NCBI RefSeq assembly: GCF_051433195.1
Contig: NZ_JBHMFT010000005.1
Coordinates: 1 to 64,000, forward strand
Source: Falsiroseomonas sp051433195
GTDB taxonomy: Bacteria > Pseudomonadota > Alphaproteobacteria > Acetobacterales > Acetobacteraceae
Length of the DNA stretch: 64,000 nucleotides
Reading direction: 5' to 3'
Below, one piece after another: positions 1 to 8,295 of the stretch. Below the pieces are notes generated by a model, which worked only from the letters and a program-made list of their open reading frames with translations, had not been told where the DNA came from and did not search any database. Position 1 is the stretch's first letter; every line of letters starts with the position of its first letter. Both the position numbers and the translations under genes were made by a program.

Positions 1-1
1 A

Positions 2-478
2 GCCCGGGGGCGCGACAAGCGGCCCGGCCTCGATGCGCTTCTCAAGGGCGTGACCCGCGGTCAGTACGATACCGTAGCATCATGGTCGGTCTGCCGCCTT
101 GGCCGGTCACTGCCTGATCTCCTCGGAGTGCTGGGCGAGCTACAGACCCCGGGCGTGGACCTATACCTCCACCAGCAGGCGATCGATACCGGTACACCCG
201 CGGGCCGGATGCTGTTTGGCATGCTCGGCGTGTTCGCGGAGTTCGAGCGGTCGATGATTCGCGACAGGGTGATGGCCGGGCTGGATCGGGCTCGCTCAGC
301 GAACAAGCGTCTCGGCCGCCCCCCTATGCCGCCGATCAGAATCGAACGCATCCGCCAAGCGATCGCTGATGGCCGCGGCGTGCGTGAGACCGCCCGCGCG
401 CTGAAAGTCAGCGCCGCAAAGGTCTCAGCAGTGCGGCGAGAGATGGCGTCAACGGCTGGGCCTGTCGCGGCGGCCTGA
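2..478 (+). CDS. Serine resolvase/invertase, 5' end cut by the window edge
   Basis: The frame is open from the first bases of the window, so the N-terminus, including the catalytic serine, lies upstream. What remains matches the small serine recombinase family: GRDKRPGLDALLKG, then a SVCRLGRSLPDLLG-like stretch, then the helix FAEFERSMIRDRV before a C-terminal helix-turn-helix region (RETARALKVSAAKVSAVRRE). The family cuts and rejoins DNA at res or inversion sites. It sits inside the mobile island, so it probably served a transposon or plasmid-derived segment. It belongs to a different subfamily from the large serine recombinase at 12090-13724. Confidence 0.85.
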   Translation, partial: ARGRDKRPGLDALLKGVTRGQYDTVASWSVCRLGRSLPDLLGVLGELQTPGVDLYLHQQAIDTGTPAGRMLFGMLGVFAEFERSMIRDRVMAGLDRARSANKRLGRPPMPPIRIERIRQAIADGRGVRETARALKVSAAKVSAVRREMASTAGPVAAA

Positions 479-667
479 CCGCTCAGGAAGGCCGACCGCA
501 TGGCCGTCCTTGTCTCGATGGCGCCGAGTGGCACCGATCCGCGGAAAAATCATAGGCCGTCAGGTTAGGCATGGCCGGAGCATCCACAGGCGGTTCACGT
601 CGAGCAACGGCGCTCGCTTGCGGTCTAGTTTCCTTGGCAAATACCAGTTTTCGGGTATGCCGATAGG

Positions 668-1720
668 ATGGACAACAGCAGCACCCCTCCTGATGAGCGC
701 GCGCCAGTCTTGTCAGTCTTCGGTAACCTCGCCTCGCGGGTCGGGAGGTTGCTGCGCACCCGGCCTTCACTGACAAGCAAGCTTATCTTCGCACCGCCTC
801 GGGCCATCCACGCCTGCGGTGCCTTTCTGCATCTCGCGTCGGACGCCGCAGGATCGGACAGTGCTGTTGCGGTTCTGATCGACGAGACCGATCCGCGTGA
901 TTTACTCCGGCTGGCGATGCCCGGTTGTCCCGCTCAGCTTTACCGAGCCCTGGACCGCGCAGGCGACCGACTGCATGGCAAGGAGTTCTATCAGCGGCTC
1001 TCGGTAACCGCTTCCGGTACCCATGCAGCCGCACTGCTCGCAGGCGGTCCAATCAATGAGGCACGCCTCGGTTTCTTCGAGGCGCTGTCGCAGATGGACC
1101 CGGCCGTCGCAGCACTCCAAGTCGGGCTGCGTGAGGATCGGTATCTTTGCGCTGGGATCGATTGCCTCGTCTCGCTTCTACGCTCTCACGGAGCGCTGCG
1201 CGACGGCGACCTCACGCTCCCTCACGGAGCGGGACTACGAGCGGTCGCCCGGCGCATTCGCGCCGCGCTTGAACGGATTGAAGCTCCCGGTCCTGGCTTC
1301 ACCGTGCCGCTGCCGTTCCGCCTCCTCACTAACACAGGCGAGTTGCAGCGCGTGGCGACGGCCTTCAAGAACTGCGTCGCGTTGCCGCAGTGGAGCGCAA
1401 CCCAGTACCATCTCGGTCTGCTTGACGGCACCACCACCTTCGTCACAGCAGATAATCCTCCTCTGCTGGCCGCACTCAACCGCGTGGCGGCGGGCGTTCT
1501 GCACCTCGAACAGATCGTCGGACCGGCAAATGCGCCCATCCCAAAACCTGTGGAGATGGCGCTTGTGGCGAGTCTGGAAGCCCAAGGTCTGAGGGTCGTC
1601 ACTGTTGACCCGCAGACGGCATGGGGGCGGCTCGAACAAGAGGCGCATCGGCGCAACCGCAGCGACGGCGATGAGGTTGCCGGTGACGAAGATGATGGTC
1701 TCGATGGCATGGCAGCATAA
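668..1720 (+). CDS. Hypothetical protein, island gene
   Basis: A 350-residue soluble protein that I do not recognise. It has no signal peptide or membrane segment. The middle (about residues 215-310) holds the most protein-like block: FRLLTNTGELQRVATAFKNC, then a Tyr-His-Leu-Gly stretch and a region ending in LEAQGLRVV. The layout is faintly like the core of PcfJ-type plasmid or phage proteins, but that is only a resemblance. The C-terminus is acidic (GDEVAGDEDDG). The ribosome-binding site before the ATG is weak. It follows the resolvase fragment in the same direction and is probably mobile-element cargo. Confidence 0.6.
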   Translation: MDNSSTPPDERAPVLSVFGNLASRVGRLLRTRPSLTSKLIFAPPRAIHACGAFLHLASDAAGSDSAVAVLIDETDPRDLLRLAMPGCPAQLYRALDRAGDRLHGKEFYQRLSVTASGTHAAALLAGGPINEARLGFFEALSQMDPAVAALQVGLREDRYLCAGIDCLVSLLRSHGALRDGDLTLPHGAGLRAVARRIRAALERIEAPGPGFTVPLPFRLLTNTGELQRVATAFKNCVALPQWSATQYHLGLLDGTTTFVTADNPPLLAALNRVAAGVLHLEQIVGPANAPIPKPVEMALVASLEAQGLRVVTVDPQTAWGRLEQEAHRRNRSDGDEVAGDEDDGLDGMAA

Positions 1721-2080
1721 TGCCAATTCGTCGGCGCGCGGGGGAAGAACCCCAACCTCGAAACTCGGATGTCGTGCGCACGTCCCGCGGCTCTTGGCCG
1801 CTGGCAAGTTGCAGTCGCGAGAGTTCATGTTGGCAAAATGCCCCTCGTGTCGTCGAACAAGCCGGTCCGACCGCGACTGCCCGGAGAGGCGTGCCAGTGA
1901 GGGGCTCCAGTCGCCGAGTTACCTGACCAAGCATCGGCTGCGTCCAGAACCGCTACTGCCACAGACATAGCGCCGGAATATCGCTGCAACATCCATCGGC
2001 GCCCTTCCTCGGCTTTTGCTTGAATAAAAGGTAAGAGCGGCGCAGACTGTTGCGGCTCGCTACCTCCGTGGGAGGACGAA
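1721..2080. other. Gap with no supported gene
   Basis: The 360 bases between two plus-strand island genes hold only short overlapping open frames with no recognisable protein features. The last 40 bases carry the purine-rich ribosome-binding site (GGGAGGAC) of the RTX gene at 2081. I see no clear promoter or hairpin. Confidence 0.5.
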
Positions 2081-3334
2081 ATGGTCGAGATCATCACCAC
2101 CGCCAGCGATGACACGGTTCGTCCAGCCGAATTGGGCGGCTCGTCTAGTATGCTGCCCGATTCTACTGGCGACGATGACCGCATCATCGGCAGCCTCGGA
2201 AATGATCATATCGACGGCGGTGGTGGCTATGACATCCTGAGCTACAGCGGACTGGGTGAGCCAGTTCGGATAAATCTTCGAGATGGCATAGGTCGCAAAG
2301 ATGGGGCTTGGACTGACACAATCGCTTTGGCTGGTCCGGGCCACAGCACTATCGAGCAGGTTCACGGCACCGCTTTTAGCGATGTCATTGTTGGTGACGA
2401 CGGTGACAACTGGATTCGGGGCAATGGTGGCTGGGACACGCTCGTGGGTGGGGCAGGTTTTGATGTAGCCGATTTCACGTACATTCAGCCCCAAAGCAGC
2501 TTCGACCGCGGTATAATAGCAAATCTAACTGACTCGACCATCGCGGCCAGCCGCTACCTCTACATACAGAGCAACGAGGTTATTGACTACTGGGGAGACG
2601 CAATCAGGATATTAGAGATCGAGGGGATCGCAGGTACCCAATTACGCGATACTTTTCTCGGCAACAATGATCCGAACATGTTCTGGGGCTTGGGAGGAAA
2701 CGACGCATTGATTGGTGGAGGTGGAGTAGATGCAGCGGTTTACTTGCACCCTCGGTCCGAATACAGCGTCACCTTTGATAATTTCTTTGGTCAAAGATAT
2801 GAGGTTATAGGACCCGAGGGGCAAGACACGCTTTCTTCGGTCGAGCATTTGCTGTTCGCTGACGGCGGCGTCTGGATTGAAGAAGCGGCAGGCGTTACCG
2901 GTATCGTCCACCGCTTTTACAACACACTCAACGGCACCCACTTTCTCACTGCGTCAAATGCGGAAGCTAATTACATCCGCGATCAACTTCCCGCGTTCAA
3001 TCACGAGGGCTTTGCATTCCGAGTAGCAGGCGCCGGAACCCCATCAAGCGACATCTTCCACTTCTACAATGCCCAAGTTAGCTCGCATTTCTACACAGCA
3101 TCGGAAGCTGAGCGGGATTACATACAGAAAGTGCTTCCGCAATATGAATTAGTAGGCGTCAGTTTCCAGGCACACACCGTCAATGATGGATCGAAAGTTG
3201 AGCTTCACCGATTCTATGACGCGCAGAAGCAGAGTCATTTTTTTACGGCTTCTGAAGCCGAACGAGATTATATATTGGCTAACTCAGCATCGTTCAAATA
3301 CGAAGGTGTGGCTTTCTACGTCGATCCTCTCTGA
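2081..3334 (+). CDS. RTX-type protein with C-terminal DUF5648 repeats
   Basis: A 417-residue protein in two parts. Residues about 25-130 carry Gly/Asp-rich RTX-like nonapeptides (GSLGNDHIDGGGGYD, DGDNWIRGNGGWDTLVGGAG), which normally bind calcium outside the cell. Residues about 275-417 hold three repeats of roughly 47 residues, each with an HRFY or HFYN start and a core such as HFYTASEAERDYI, as in the DUF5648 family. There is no N-terminal signal peptide, as expected for type I secretion, but no transporter lies nearby. GGGAGGAC precedes the ATG. The DNA is richer in A and T than its neighbours, which suggests transfer. Confidence 0.8.
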   Translation: MVEIITTASDDTVRPAELGGSSSMLPDSTGDDDRIIGSLGNDHIDGGGGYDILSYSGLGEPVRINLRDGIGRKDGAWTDTIALAGPGHSTIEQVHGTAFSDVIVGDDGDNWIRGNGGWDTLVGGAGFDVADFTYIQPQSSFDRGIIANLTDSTIAASRYLYIQSNEVIDYWGDAIRILEIEGIAGTQLRDTFLGNNDPNMFWGLGGNDALIGGGGVDAAVYLHPRSEYSVTFDNFFGQRYEVIGPEGQDTLSSVEHLLFADGGVWIEEAAGVTGIVHRFYNTLNGTHFLTASNAEANYIRDQLPAFNHEGFAFRVAGAGTPSSDIFHFYNAQVSSHFYTASEAERDYIQKVLPQYELVGVSFQAHTVNDGSKVELHRFYDAQKQSHFFTASEAERDYILANSASFKYEGVAFYVDPL

Positions 3335-3993
3335 TCAGCGTGATAATCCCGCTGCTTAAGCCTGCCGCGCCGCGCCTTTCCGGCCGTGGTCCACCGCGGC
3401 GGCTGTGTCTGCCTGATACGCGGGCGACGAGTGGCGCGGTCTGACTCGACGCCTACTACCGCAGCGGCCGCCACGAGGTCGATCTGGGAGATTGGGAGTG
3501 GGTTCTTTGCGATCGCAGCGACAGTCGGTAAAGGCGCCTCTCTGCTGACAACGGTGCGGCTGGCTTCCGGTGCGGGCTTGGTTCCACCGCGAGCACCGCC
3601 CCTGCGTCTGGGCGTGTCTTGGATGGCCTCCTGCTGCTGAGCAGGGACCACTGTGATAGGACCGACCACCTCCTCGACAGGGACTTGCAGCGCAGGTTCG
3701 CGCGGCGCCGCGGGTGCAGCTTTGCCGGTGAGCCCTGAAACCCGCTCAGGACGCCGCTGGCGGCCCTGCTCATACTCCTCTGTAACCCGCATCAGCGTCC
3801 CGTAGGTCTCCCAGAGGCCAGCGCTGCGCGTGGCCAGAAAGGGCTCGTCGATGAGGAAGACGCTCCGCTGCATTGCGAGCCGCTGCACCTGGATGACTGT
3901 TGTGGGAACGAAAGTTATGCCGCACGCGCAGGCGGCTTGCTGCTGGTCTGGTGTCAGTTTCAAGAAGACCATCTCCACAGGATGAGTTGGCAA
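3316..3993 (-). CDS. Hypothetical protein
   Basis: A 225-residue frame convergent with the RTX gene, overlapping its 3' end by about 19 bases. Residues 1-80 look like ordinary protein (LTPDQQQAACACGITFVPTT, then a stretch with ETYGTLMRVTEEYEQGR). The rest is rich in Pro, Arg and Ala and looks disordered. There are no known motifs, signal peptide or membrane segment. A real gene is plausible because the frame is long and the N-terminus is well formed, but the low-complexity tail could equally be a GC-rich random frame. Confidence 0.4.
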   Translation of the reverse strand: MPTHPVEMVFLKLTPDQQQAACACGITFVPTTVIQVQRLAMQRSVFLIDEPFLATRSAGLWETYGTLMRVTEEYEQGRQRRPERVSGLTGKAAPAAPREPALQVPVEEVVGPITVVPAQQQEAIQDTPRRRGGARGGTKPAPEASRTVVSREAPLPTVAAIAKNPLPISQIDLVAAAAVVGVESDRATRRPRIRQTQPPRWTTAGKARRGRLKQRDYHADQRGST

Positions 3994-4119
3994 AGCTGAC
4001 TAAAACCTGCTGCGGAGCACGTATGGAACACCCTGGTCTACCGGCCGCAGCATCCGCCAGTGGTCGTCAAAACGACTGCTGAGATAAATAGGGATGAACG
4101 AATCACACAGGAGCGCGGG

Positions 4120-4374
4120 ATGACAACACGCAGAATATATGAGGCAGCACGAGAGCGAGGGCTGGTGCGGTCCGGGCGCCAGTTCTCCACCGAATTTCTC
4201 GGTATGGCTTCCAACTATGCGGCCGACACCGGGTTCGACCGATGCAGCCCCGCGGCATTGCTAAACCTGCACCGCAGGCTTGGCGAGGTCGGGCAGGCTG
4301 ACCTTCAGGCCATCGTGGGCCAACAGCTACTCGGCGTGGAGGCGGGCGATTGCGGCTCGGCAACGCAGGCATGA
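4120..4374 (+). CDS. Small island protein, DUF6626-like
   Basis: An 84-residue protein starting MTTRRIYEAARERGLVRSGR. The ATG at 4120 is preferred over upstream starts because an AGGAG sequence lies about 8 bases before it. The pattern of a helix, then GLVRSGRQFSTEFLG, then an S-A-A-L-L-N-L-H-R-R-L helix recalls a family of small alphaproteobacterial proteins of unknown function (DUF6626 as I remember it). It may be a small DNA-binding or regulatory protein. Its stop overlaps the next gene's ATG (ATGA), so the two are probably translated together. Confidence 0.6.
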   Translation: MTTRRIYEAARERGLVRSGRQFSTEFLGMASNYAADTGFDRCSPAALLNLHRRLGEVGQADLQAIVGQQLLGVEAGDCGSATQA

Positions 4375-4730
4375 GGTACAACGAGATCACTGACGCGGGC
4401 CGAAGCGCAGACAAGATTTCGATGCGCCAGATCATGGATGCCGTACGCGCCGCCAACGCGGCGCACATCTGGCCAGAGATCGACAATCCAACCGCTGAGC
4501 AGCAGGTCGCTATGCCGCACATCGTCGAGTGCCACGGCTTGACGGTCCATGATCTCGATCAGGCGTTCGCTGAGGAGTTCCAAGGACGGCGGCTCTGGTG
4601 CAGGAGGAACTGCCAGAACGAGTTCAGCGTGGCGCCAATCCGAGACACCGCCCTGGGCCGCGATACTGGGCGCCGGTTCAGCTTCGCGGATCAGGCGGAG
4701 GCCGCCATGTTCCGGCGGACGTGGGGCTAG
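4371..4730 (+). CDS. Hypothetical protein coupled to the preceding gene
   Basis: A 119-residue protein beginning MRYNEITDAGRSADKIS. This start is chosen because its ATG overlaps the previous stop codon. No family is recognised. It has a Cys-containing segment (LWCRRNCQNEFS) and ends RFSFADQAEAAMFRRTWG. A very similar terminal motif closes the protein at 10773-11354, which hints that the two share a C-terminal domain. No membrane segment is visible. Confidence 0.5.
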   Translation: MRYNEITDAGRSADKISMRQIMDAVRAANAAHIWPEIDNPTAEQQVAMPHIVECHGLTVHDLDQAFAEEFQGRRLWCRRNCQNEFSVAPIRDTALGRDTGRRFSFADQAEAAMFRRTWG

Positions 4731-4838
4731 CGGCTGGTGCGGCGGACACGTCCCGCCTCTGAAAGGTGACTTGATAGGGGCACTGATGGAAACAGCGGCC
4801 TGCGACAGAAAAAGGAGCCAGTCGGTGTAGCCTGGGCA

Positions 4839-5282
4839 TCACTGGCTTTTAGAAGGACGCCGTGAAAAACTTAGTGCATGAACATATTCCCGGGACGACC
4901 CGTTCTTAAACTCAATCCGTGCCCGTAAGCTGAAGGTACCCCAACCGACCGCATCTAAAGCATACGGGAAGTTAGCATCAGAGTTGTCGCATATCTTTCG
5001 AACCGGCTCGACAAAAGTTGGGTGCAGGGTATAAATAACACATTCAATTTGCGCTATCTCTTGGGGTGGTCCAGCAACATAAGCTTTCCAGTTCCACCGG
5101 AATTCCCCTAGTGGAACAGCGACATTTTCTATGCGTAGAGGCGCGATGCCGTTGTTCTGCGCGCGCACGAGTGAGGTCGGTGGAAATAGAAACATCATAA
5201 GGCAAGGAGCTAGCGCAAGATTGGAAATTAGTCTTGGTGCCAGATAGCTGTATCCACCGCGATTGTTGTTCAGGTGCATCAT
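4839..5282 (-). CDS. Exported protein with a prokaryotic YEATS-like domain
   Basis: A 147-residue protein. Residues about 14-42 form a hydrophobic signal-like segment ending VRAQN, so the rest is probably outside the cytoplasm or membrane-tethered. Residues 60-140 match the YEATS beta-sandwich plan: W-N-W-K-A-Y, then a strand ending in YTLHPTF (84-90) and EPVR, then AVGWGTFSLRARIEFKNG (111-128). Eukaryotic YEATS proteins have LHESF and GYAGF at the equivalent places, where they read acylated lysine. Here His and Phe are kept, Ser is replaced by Thr, and the cage Tyr appears as Trp. Its start overlaps the stop of the upstream membrane gene (TAATG), so they form a pair. The ligand is unknown. 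Confidence 0.7.
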   Translation of the reverse strand: MMHLNNNRGGYSYLAPRLISNLALAPCLMMFLFPPTSLVRAQNNGIAPLRIENVAVPLGEFRWNWKAYVAGPPQEIAQIECVIYTLHPTFVEPVRKICDNSDANFPYALDAVGWGTFSLRARIEFKNGSSREYVHALSFSRRPSKSQ

Positions 5283-5908
5283 TATTGCCCCCCGCTCTGT
5301 AGAGCATTGAGCGGCATAAAGCCCTCGTTTGGGTGCATGGCAGCGCTCTCCCAGATCCTATCCACCTCCGCGCTACGCATCCGAATGATGATCCGATTAT
5401 CTGCTGAAACATTCCGTATGATCAGTTTCAGCGCATCCCCACCGGGGGCGCGAGCGATAACCACGTTCCGCTCGGCTAATGTCTGGTCGTCACCCGACAG
5501 CAATCGGACTGTTGCAGCCAGATCTTCCGGAATGTCAGTCAAGTTCAGATTCCTAAACGTAACATAATAACTTGTCGTTAGTCGTACAGGTGGATCTACG
5601 CCAACAAAGCTGCACAACAAAATCGCGATGGCAGCTGCCCCACTTGCGCTTCCAACTTGACCACCTGCTGGAAGCTTAAGCTGTACAGCAGCCGTTGACC
5701 CTATCGCTGCGAATAGCGCAGCAACACCGGAATAGGTTAGCAACCTAGTTGTGGGTAGATTTATCTGCCAGACAGAAATTACGACGGCAGACCCTAAAAG
5801 GAAGAAACCCACGCCGAACGCCATGAGCGAGTACAACAATGGGTGCACTTGTGGCGGCGAGGCGGTGGCCTTGCCAGGGCGCCCTACGGGAGCCGGTTCG
5901 GTTGCCAT
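5282..5908 (-). CDS. Three-helix membrane protein paired with the YEATS-like gene
   Basis: A 208-residue protein with an N-terminal Pro/Ala-rich tail and three hydrophobic helices at about residues 24-47, 54-75 and 88-106. These are followed by a soluble C-terminal domain of about 100 residues (TTSYYVTFRNLNLTDIPEDL, later NVVIARAPGGDALKLIIRNV). I recognise no family. The stop shares one base with the start of the YEATS-like gene, so the two are almost certainly co-translated. A membrane sensor or anchor partnered with an exported ligand-binding YEATS domain is a reasonable inference, not a demonstrated role. Confidence 0.65.
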   Translation of the reverse strand: MATEPAPVGRPGKATASPPQVHPLLYSLMAFGVGFFLLGSAVVISVWQINLPTTRLLTYSGVAALFAAIGSTAAVQLKLPAGGQVGSASGAAAIAILLCSFVGVDPPVRLTTSYYVTFRNLNLTDIPEDLAATVRLLSGDDQTLAERNVVIARAPGGDALKLIIRNVSADNRIIIRMRSAEVDRIWESAAMHPNEGFMPLNALQSGGQ

Positions 5909-6193
5909 CTGGTCAACCCCACTAGCGGATGTGTACCGGGACTACGATAAAGCTATGTGATTCTTAATAGCTAGTGCTTGCGGACTGCAACCCGAAAGTT
6001 TAGGTGGCCTAAGGGAAATTCATTGTCGTCTTCCTGACTTCGATGCTGCGCCCACATTCGATACAACAACGCATTCGGGAAGGTTCTGGAGGCTCAATCT
6101 TAGATGCTGCTATTGCATTAAGGTTGTCCGCAGCACCCTCGGCTTCCGGCGGATCAGAGGAGGCCACTCGGTGGGCGTTCAACATCATGCAGC

Positions 6194-6463
6194 GTGGGAA
6201 AATGTGCTGGTGCCGCGGGCTTCGATGTCATTCCGCTCCGTTGGGTCGTGGAGCGAACCCTTGGCTGGGCGATCCACTGGCGGCGCCTCGTGTACGATTA
6301 CGAGGAACGGTTCGACATGTCCGAGACTGTGATCGTCATCACCCTGAACAGCATCCTATTTCGTAGAAACGCAGGCTCCTATTTTTCAAGGGGGCTCCGG
6401 TCCGTGAAGACGGTTCAGGGAGTACGTGCCGTGCCATTATGCCGGGCTGCCAATCGACGATAG
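6194..6463 (+). pseudogene. IS5-family transposase remnant, C-terminal end
   Basis: The frame gives GFDVIPLRWVVERTLGW, then IHWRRLVYDYEERFDMS and a stretch ending SILFRRNA. This is the last catalytic helix region of IS5/IS1031-type DDE transposases, including the conserved Glu of VVERT. The N-terminal two thirds, with the first two catalytic Asp residues, are missing upstream. A sequence resembling an IS terminus (AGGCTCCTATTTTTCAAGG) follows near 6371. It is a dead fragment. Confidence 0.75.
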
Positions 6464-6515
6464 CGGCGGGGCGATCGGCCGTTCACGTTCCGCCAAAAAA
6501 AAGTGCGTAAGTATT

Positions 6516-6530
6516 CGTTTTCGAAAAACG
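6516..6530. repeat. Short palindrome of unknown role
   Basis: CGTTTTCGAAAAACG is a near-perfect palindrome in the stretch before the gene at 6733. It could be a repressor site or the end of an insertion sequence. Nothing else in 6464-6732 is recognisable apart from the AAGGAGG ribosome-binding site near its end. Confidence 0.3.
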
Positions 6531-6732
6531 GAGTTGACCTAGTGCTGGCCCGCCAAAAGACATCTACCGGCTGGGCGACTGCCGCTTGATTTCCACTGAC
6601 CCTTAATCGCCGATCATGCCATAAGAACCGGGCAGTGAATACTTCGAGTTTCTCAGTTGCCTACCGATATTTTCTGGTTCATTGTGACTGTACTTATCGG
6701 CACTCACCTGATCACCGTGAAGGAGGCATAAT

Positions 6733-7362
6733 ATGGCAGGAGCAACGGAGCCGGGCCTTTCCGATTACCAGAAACTCCAAGTCTGGAAAATTGTTGCTCT
6801 TGGCGTCGGAAGCGGGTTTTCCGTGTCAATGGTTATTCTAGGCGTTTTAGGCGCCTGGGGCCTCAATGCATTTGCAAAGGAGCACGCCGAAGGAGTCGCC
6901 AGAACTGCTGCTGGCCAAGTCGCTCCCGCGGTTGTCGCAGACAGCCTATTGGAGGACTCCAGGTTTATTCCTCTTGTCCAGGATAGATTGGGTGATCTGC
7001 CAAGCAGGGCGGTTATCGCTGTAAACGATCGCATCTGCCCATCACCAGGATGGAGGAAAATGTCATCGGCTGCGGGCCGGTATCTAATCGGATCTACGAA
7101 CGAGGATGGAATGCGCCCAGGTGAACAGGGAGGACAAACGAGAATTCGTATTGAGGCTAGGCATTTACCTTCTCACGATCACCGCATACCAACTGTAGGC
7201 TCTGATCAGCGAGTTCGAAGCGTCGGGGCGGTAGATGCCGCGTCAACGCGAGGCGATTATGAGCGACATCCGCGACGCACAGAGGCATCAGGGGAAGGCA
7301 GACCAATCGAAGTCATACCTCCATACATTGCTCTGACCATCTGTGAGCGCGTGCCGCGGTGA
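6733..7362 (+). CDS. Membrane-anchored protein with a phage tail-collar-like domain
   Basis: A 209-residue protein with a strong AAGGAGG ribosome-binding site. One membrane helix spans about residues 19-43, followed by a helical stretch to about 90. Residues 93-209 read like a short tail-collar (microcystin-dependent) domain: AVIAVNDRICPSPGW, then AAGRYLIGS, a GGQTRIRIEARHLPSHDH motif, and the typical ending IPPYIALTICERV. In phages this domain sits in fibres and binds receptors. Here the N-terminal helix would tether it to a membrane. Transposase remnants flank it on both sides, marking it as transferred cargo. The function is unknown. Confidence 0.65.
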   Translation: MAGATEPGLSDYQKLQVWKIVALGVGSGFSVSMVILGVLGAWGLNAFAKEHAEGVARTAAGQVAPAVVADSLLEDSRFIPLVQDRLGDLPSRAVIAVNDRICPSPGWRKMSSAAGRYLIGSTNEDGMRPGEQGGQTRIRIEARHLPSHDHRIPTVGSDQRVRSVGAVDAASTRGDYERHPRRTEASGEGRPIEVIPPYIALTICERVPR

Positions 7363-7436
7363 ACTGACCTTTTTGAATAGGCGACGAGTTGCTGCCAACG
7401 GGGCATCGTGCGGGAGTCTCTATGAACTTACGGGTC

Positions 7437-7560
7437 ATGGAGCGCACCTTCGGCTGTATGATCCGCTGGGGGCGCCTCGTCCGCGACTACAAGCGACGCC
7501 TCGAAGTGTCCTAGGCCATGATCCACGTCGCTATGGGCACCCTGCTGCTCCGCAGAATCC
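7437..7560 (+). pseudogene. Second IS5-type transposase remnant with in-frame stop
   Basis: From the ATG at 7437 the frame reads MERTFGCMIRWGRLVRDYKR, then RLEVS, then a TAG stop at 7512-7514. It continues in frame with AMIHVAMGTLLLRRIHP. This is the C-terminal block of an IS5/IS1031-like transposase with a nonsense mutation and no N-terminal part. It comes from a different element than the fragment at 6194-6463. Confidence 0.7.
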
Positions 7561-7614
7561 ACCCCCAAAGTATCGGTCCACCGACTAGCTTTTCTTCTTT
7601 CATTAGATGATCCC

Positions 7615-8139
7615 TCAGGTTGCTATGGTGCGCCGCACGCACTGACGCAGAAATACCCGAATGGCGTCTCCTGCTCCCTCTGCTGTGATGGTAAAATTCT
7701 GTCCGCCGGGCAGGCGCACGTTTAAGATGTCAGAGGCCCGCAGTGCGTGCAGAAAATCCAGGGACTCGCGGGTAGGTACCGGCCGATCCCCATCTGGAGC
7801 CTGGACCCCAACTCGCCCAGTAATTGCTACAACGCCCCGATGATGGGTTGCGAAAAGACCCCGCATCATAAAACCGCGGCTGCCTACCCTGATGGGCCAT
7901 ACCTCGCCAATCAGTGTATTGTTGGGAACTGGGGGATTGAGGATCGAAACAGAGAGGGGAACCTTGGTCGTCATGGTCAGCACTAAGCTTGGGCCAGGGA
8001 CGAGGCTGCGAACGTGACAGACGTTTCCTCCATCCTCGCGCTCGACCTGCCACTGACCGACTATGCGCGGCCAACCCTCCGCGGAGTGCAGGGGGGTGGT
8101 GGAGAGCATGAGAGCAATCAAAGCGGCAGTGGCGCGCAT
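7615..8139 (-). CDS. Exported hypothetical protein
   Basis: A 174-residue protein if translation starts at 8139, where MRATAALIALMLSTTPLHSA forms a clear signal peptide. A longer in-frame start at 8226 would place this peptide internally and is less likely. The mature part begins with RIVGQWQVEREDGGNVCHV and ends near RVFLRQCVRRTIA, giving two Cys residues that could form a disulfide. The layout is loosely like IalB-type periplasmic proteins, but the resemblance is too weak to name it. Confidence 0.6.
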   Translation of the reverse strand: MRATAALIALMLSTTPLHSAEGWPRIVGQWQVEREDGGNVCHVRSLVPGPSLVLTMTTKVPLSVSILNPPVPNNTLIGEVWPIRVGSRGFMMRGLFATHHRGVVAITGRVGVQAPDGDRPVPTRESLDFLHALRASDILNVRLPGGQNFTITAEGAGDAIRVFLRQCVRRTIAT

Positions 8140-8295
8140 GACCGTACTCCCGTCTGATGGTGGTAACGCAGCTAAACCGAGGGTTGCTGCTCGCCCTCGG
8201 CATGTCTCACTTCCCGCATGAACCAATCACGTTCGTGCCCGCACCCTAGCGCGTGTCGGATATCCGAGCGCACAAACAACCCTTGAGTCATTCGT

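Noticed and set aside
6043..6366. Plus-strand open frame of 107 codons
   Set aside because: It overlaps the transposase remnant in another frame and has no sign of coding.
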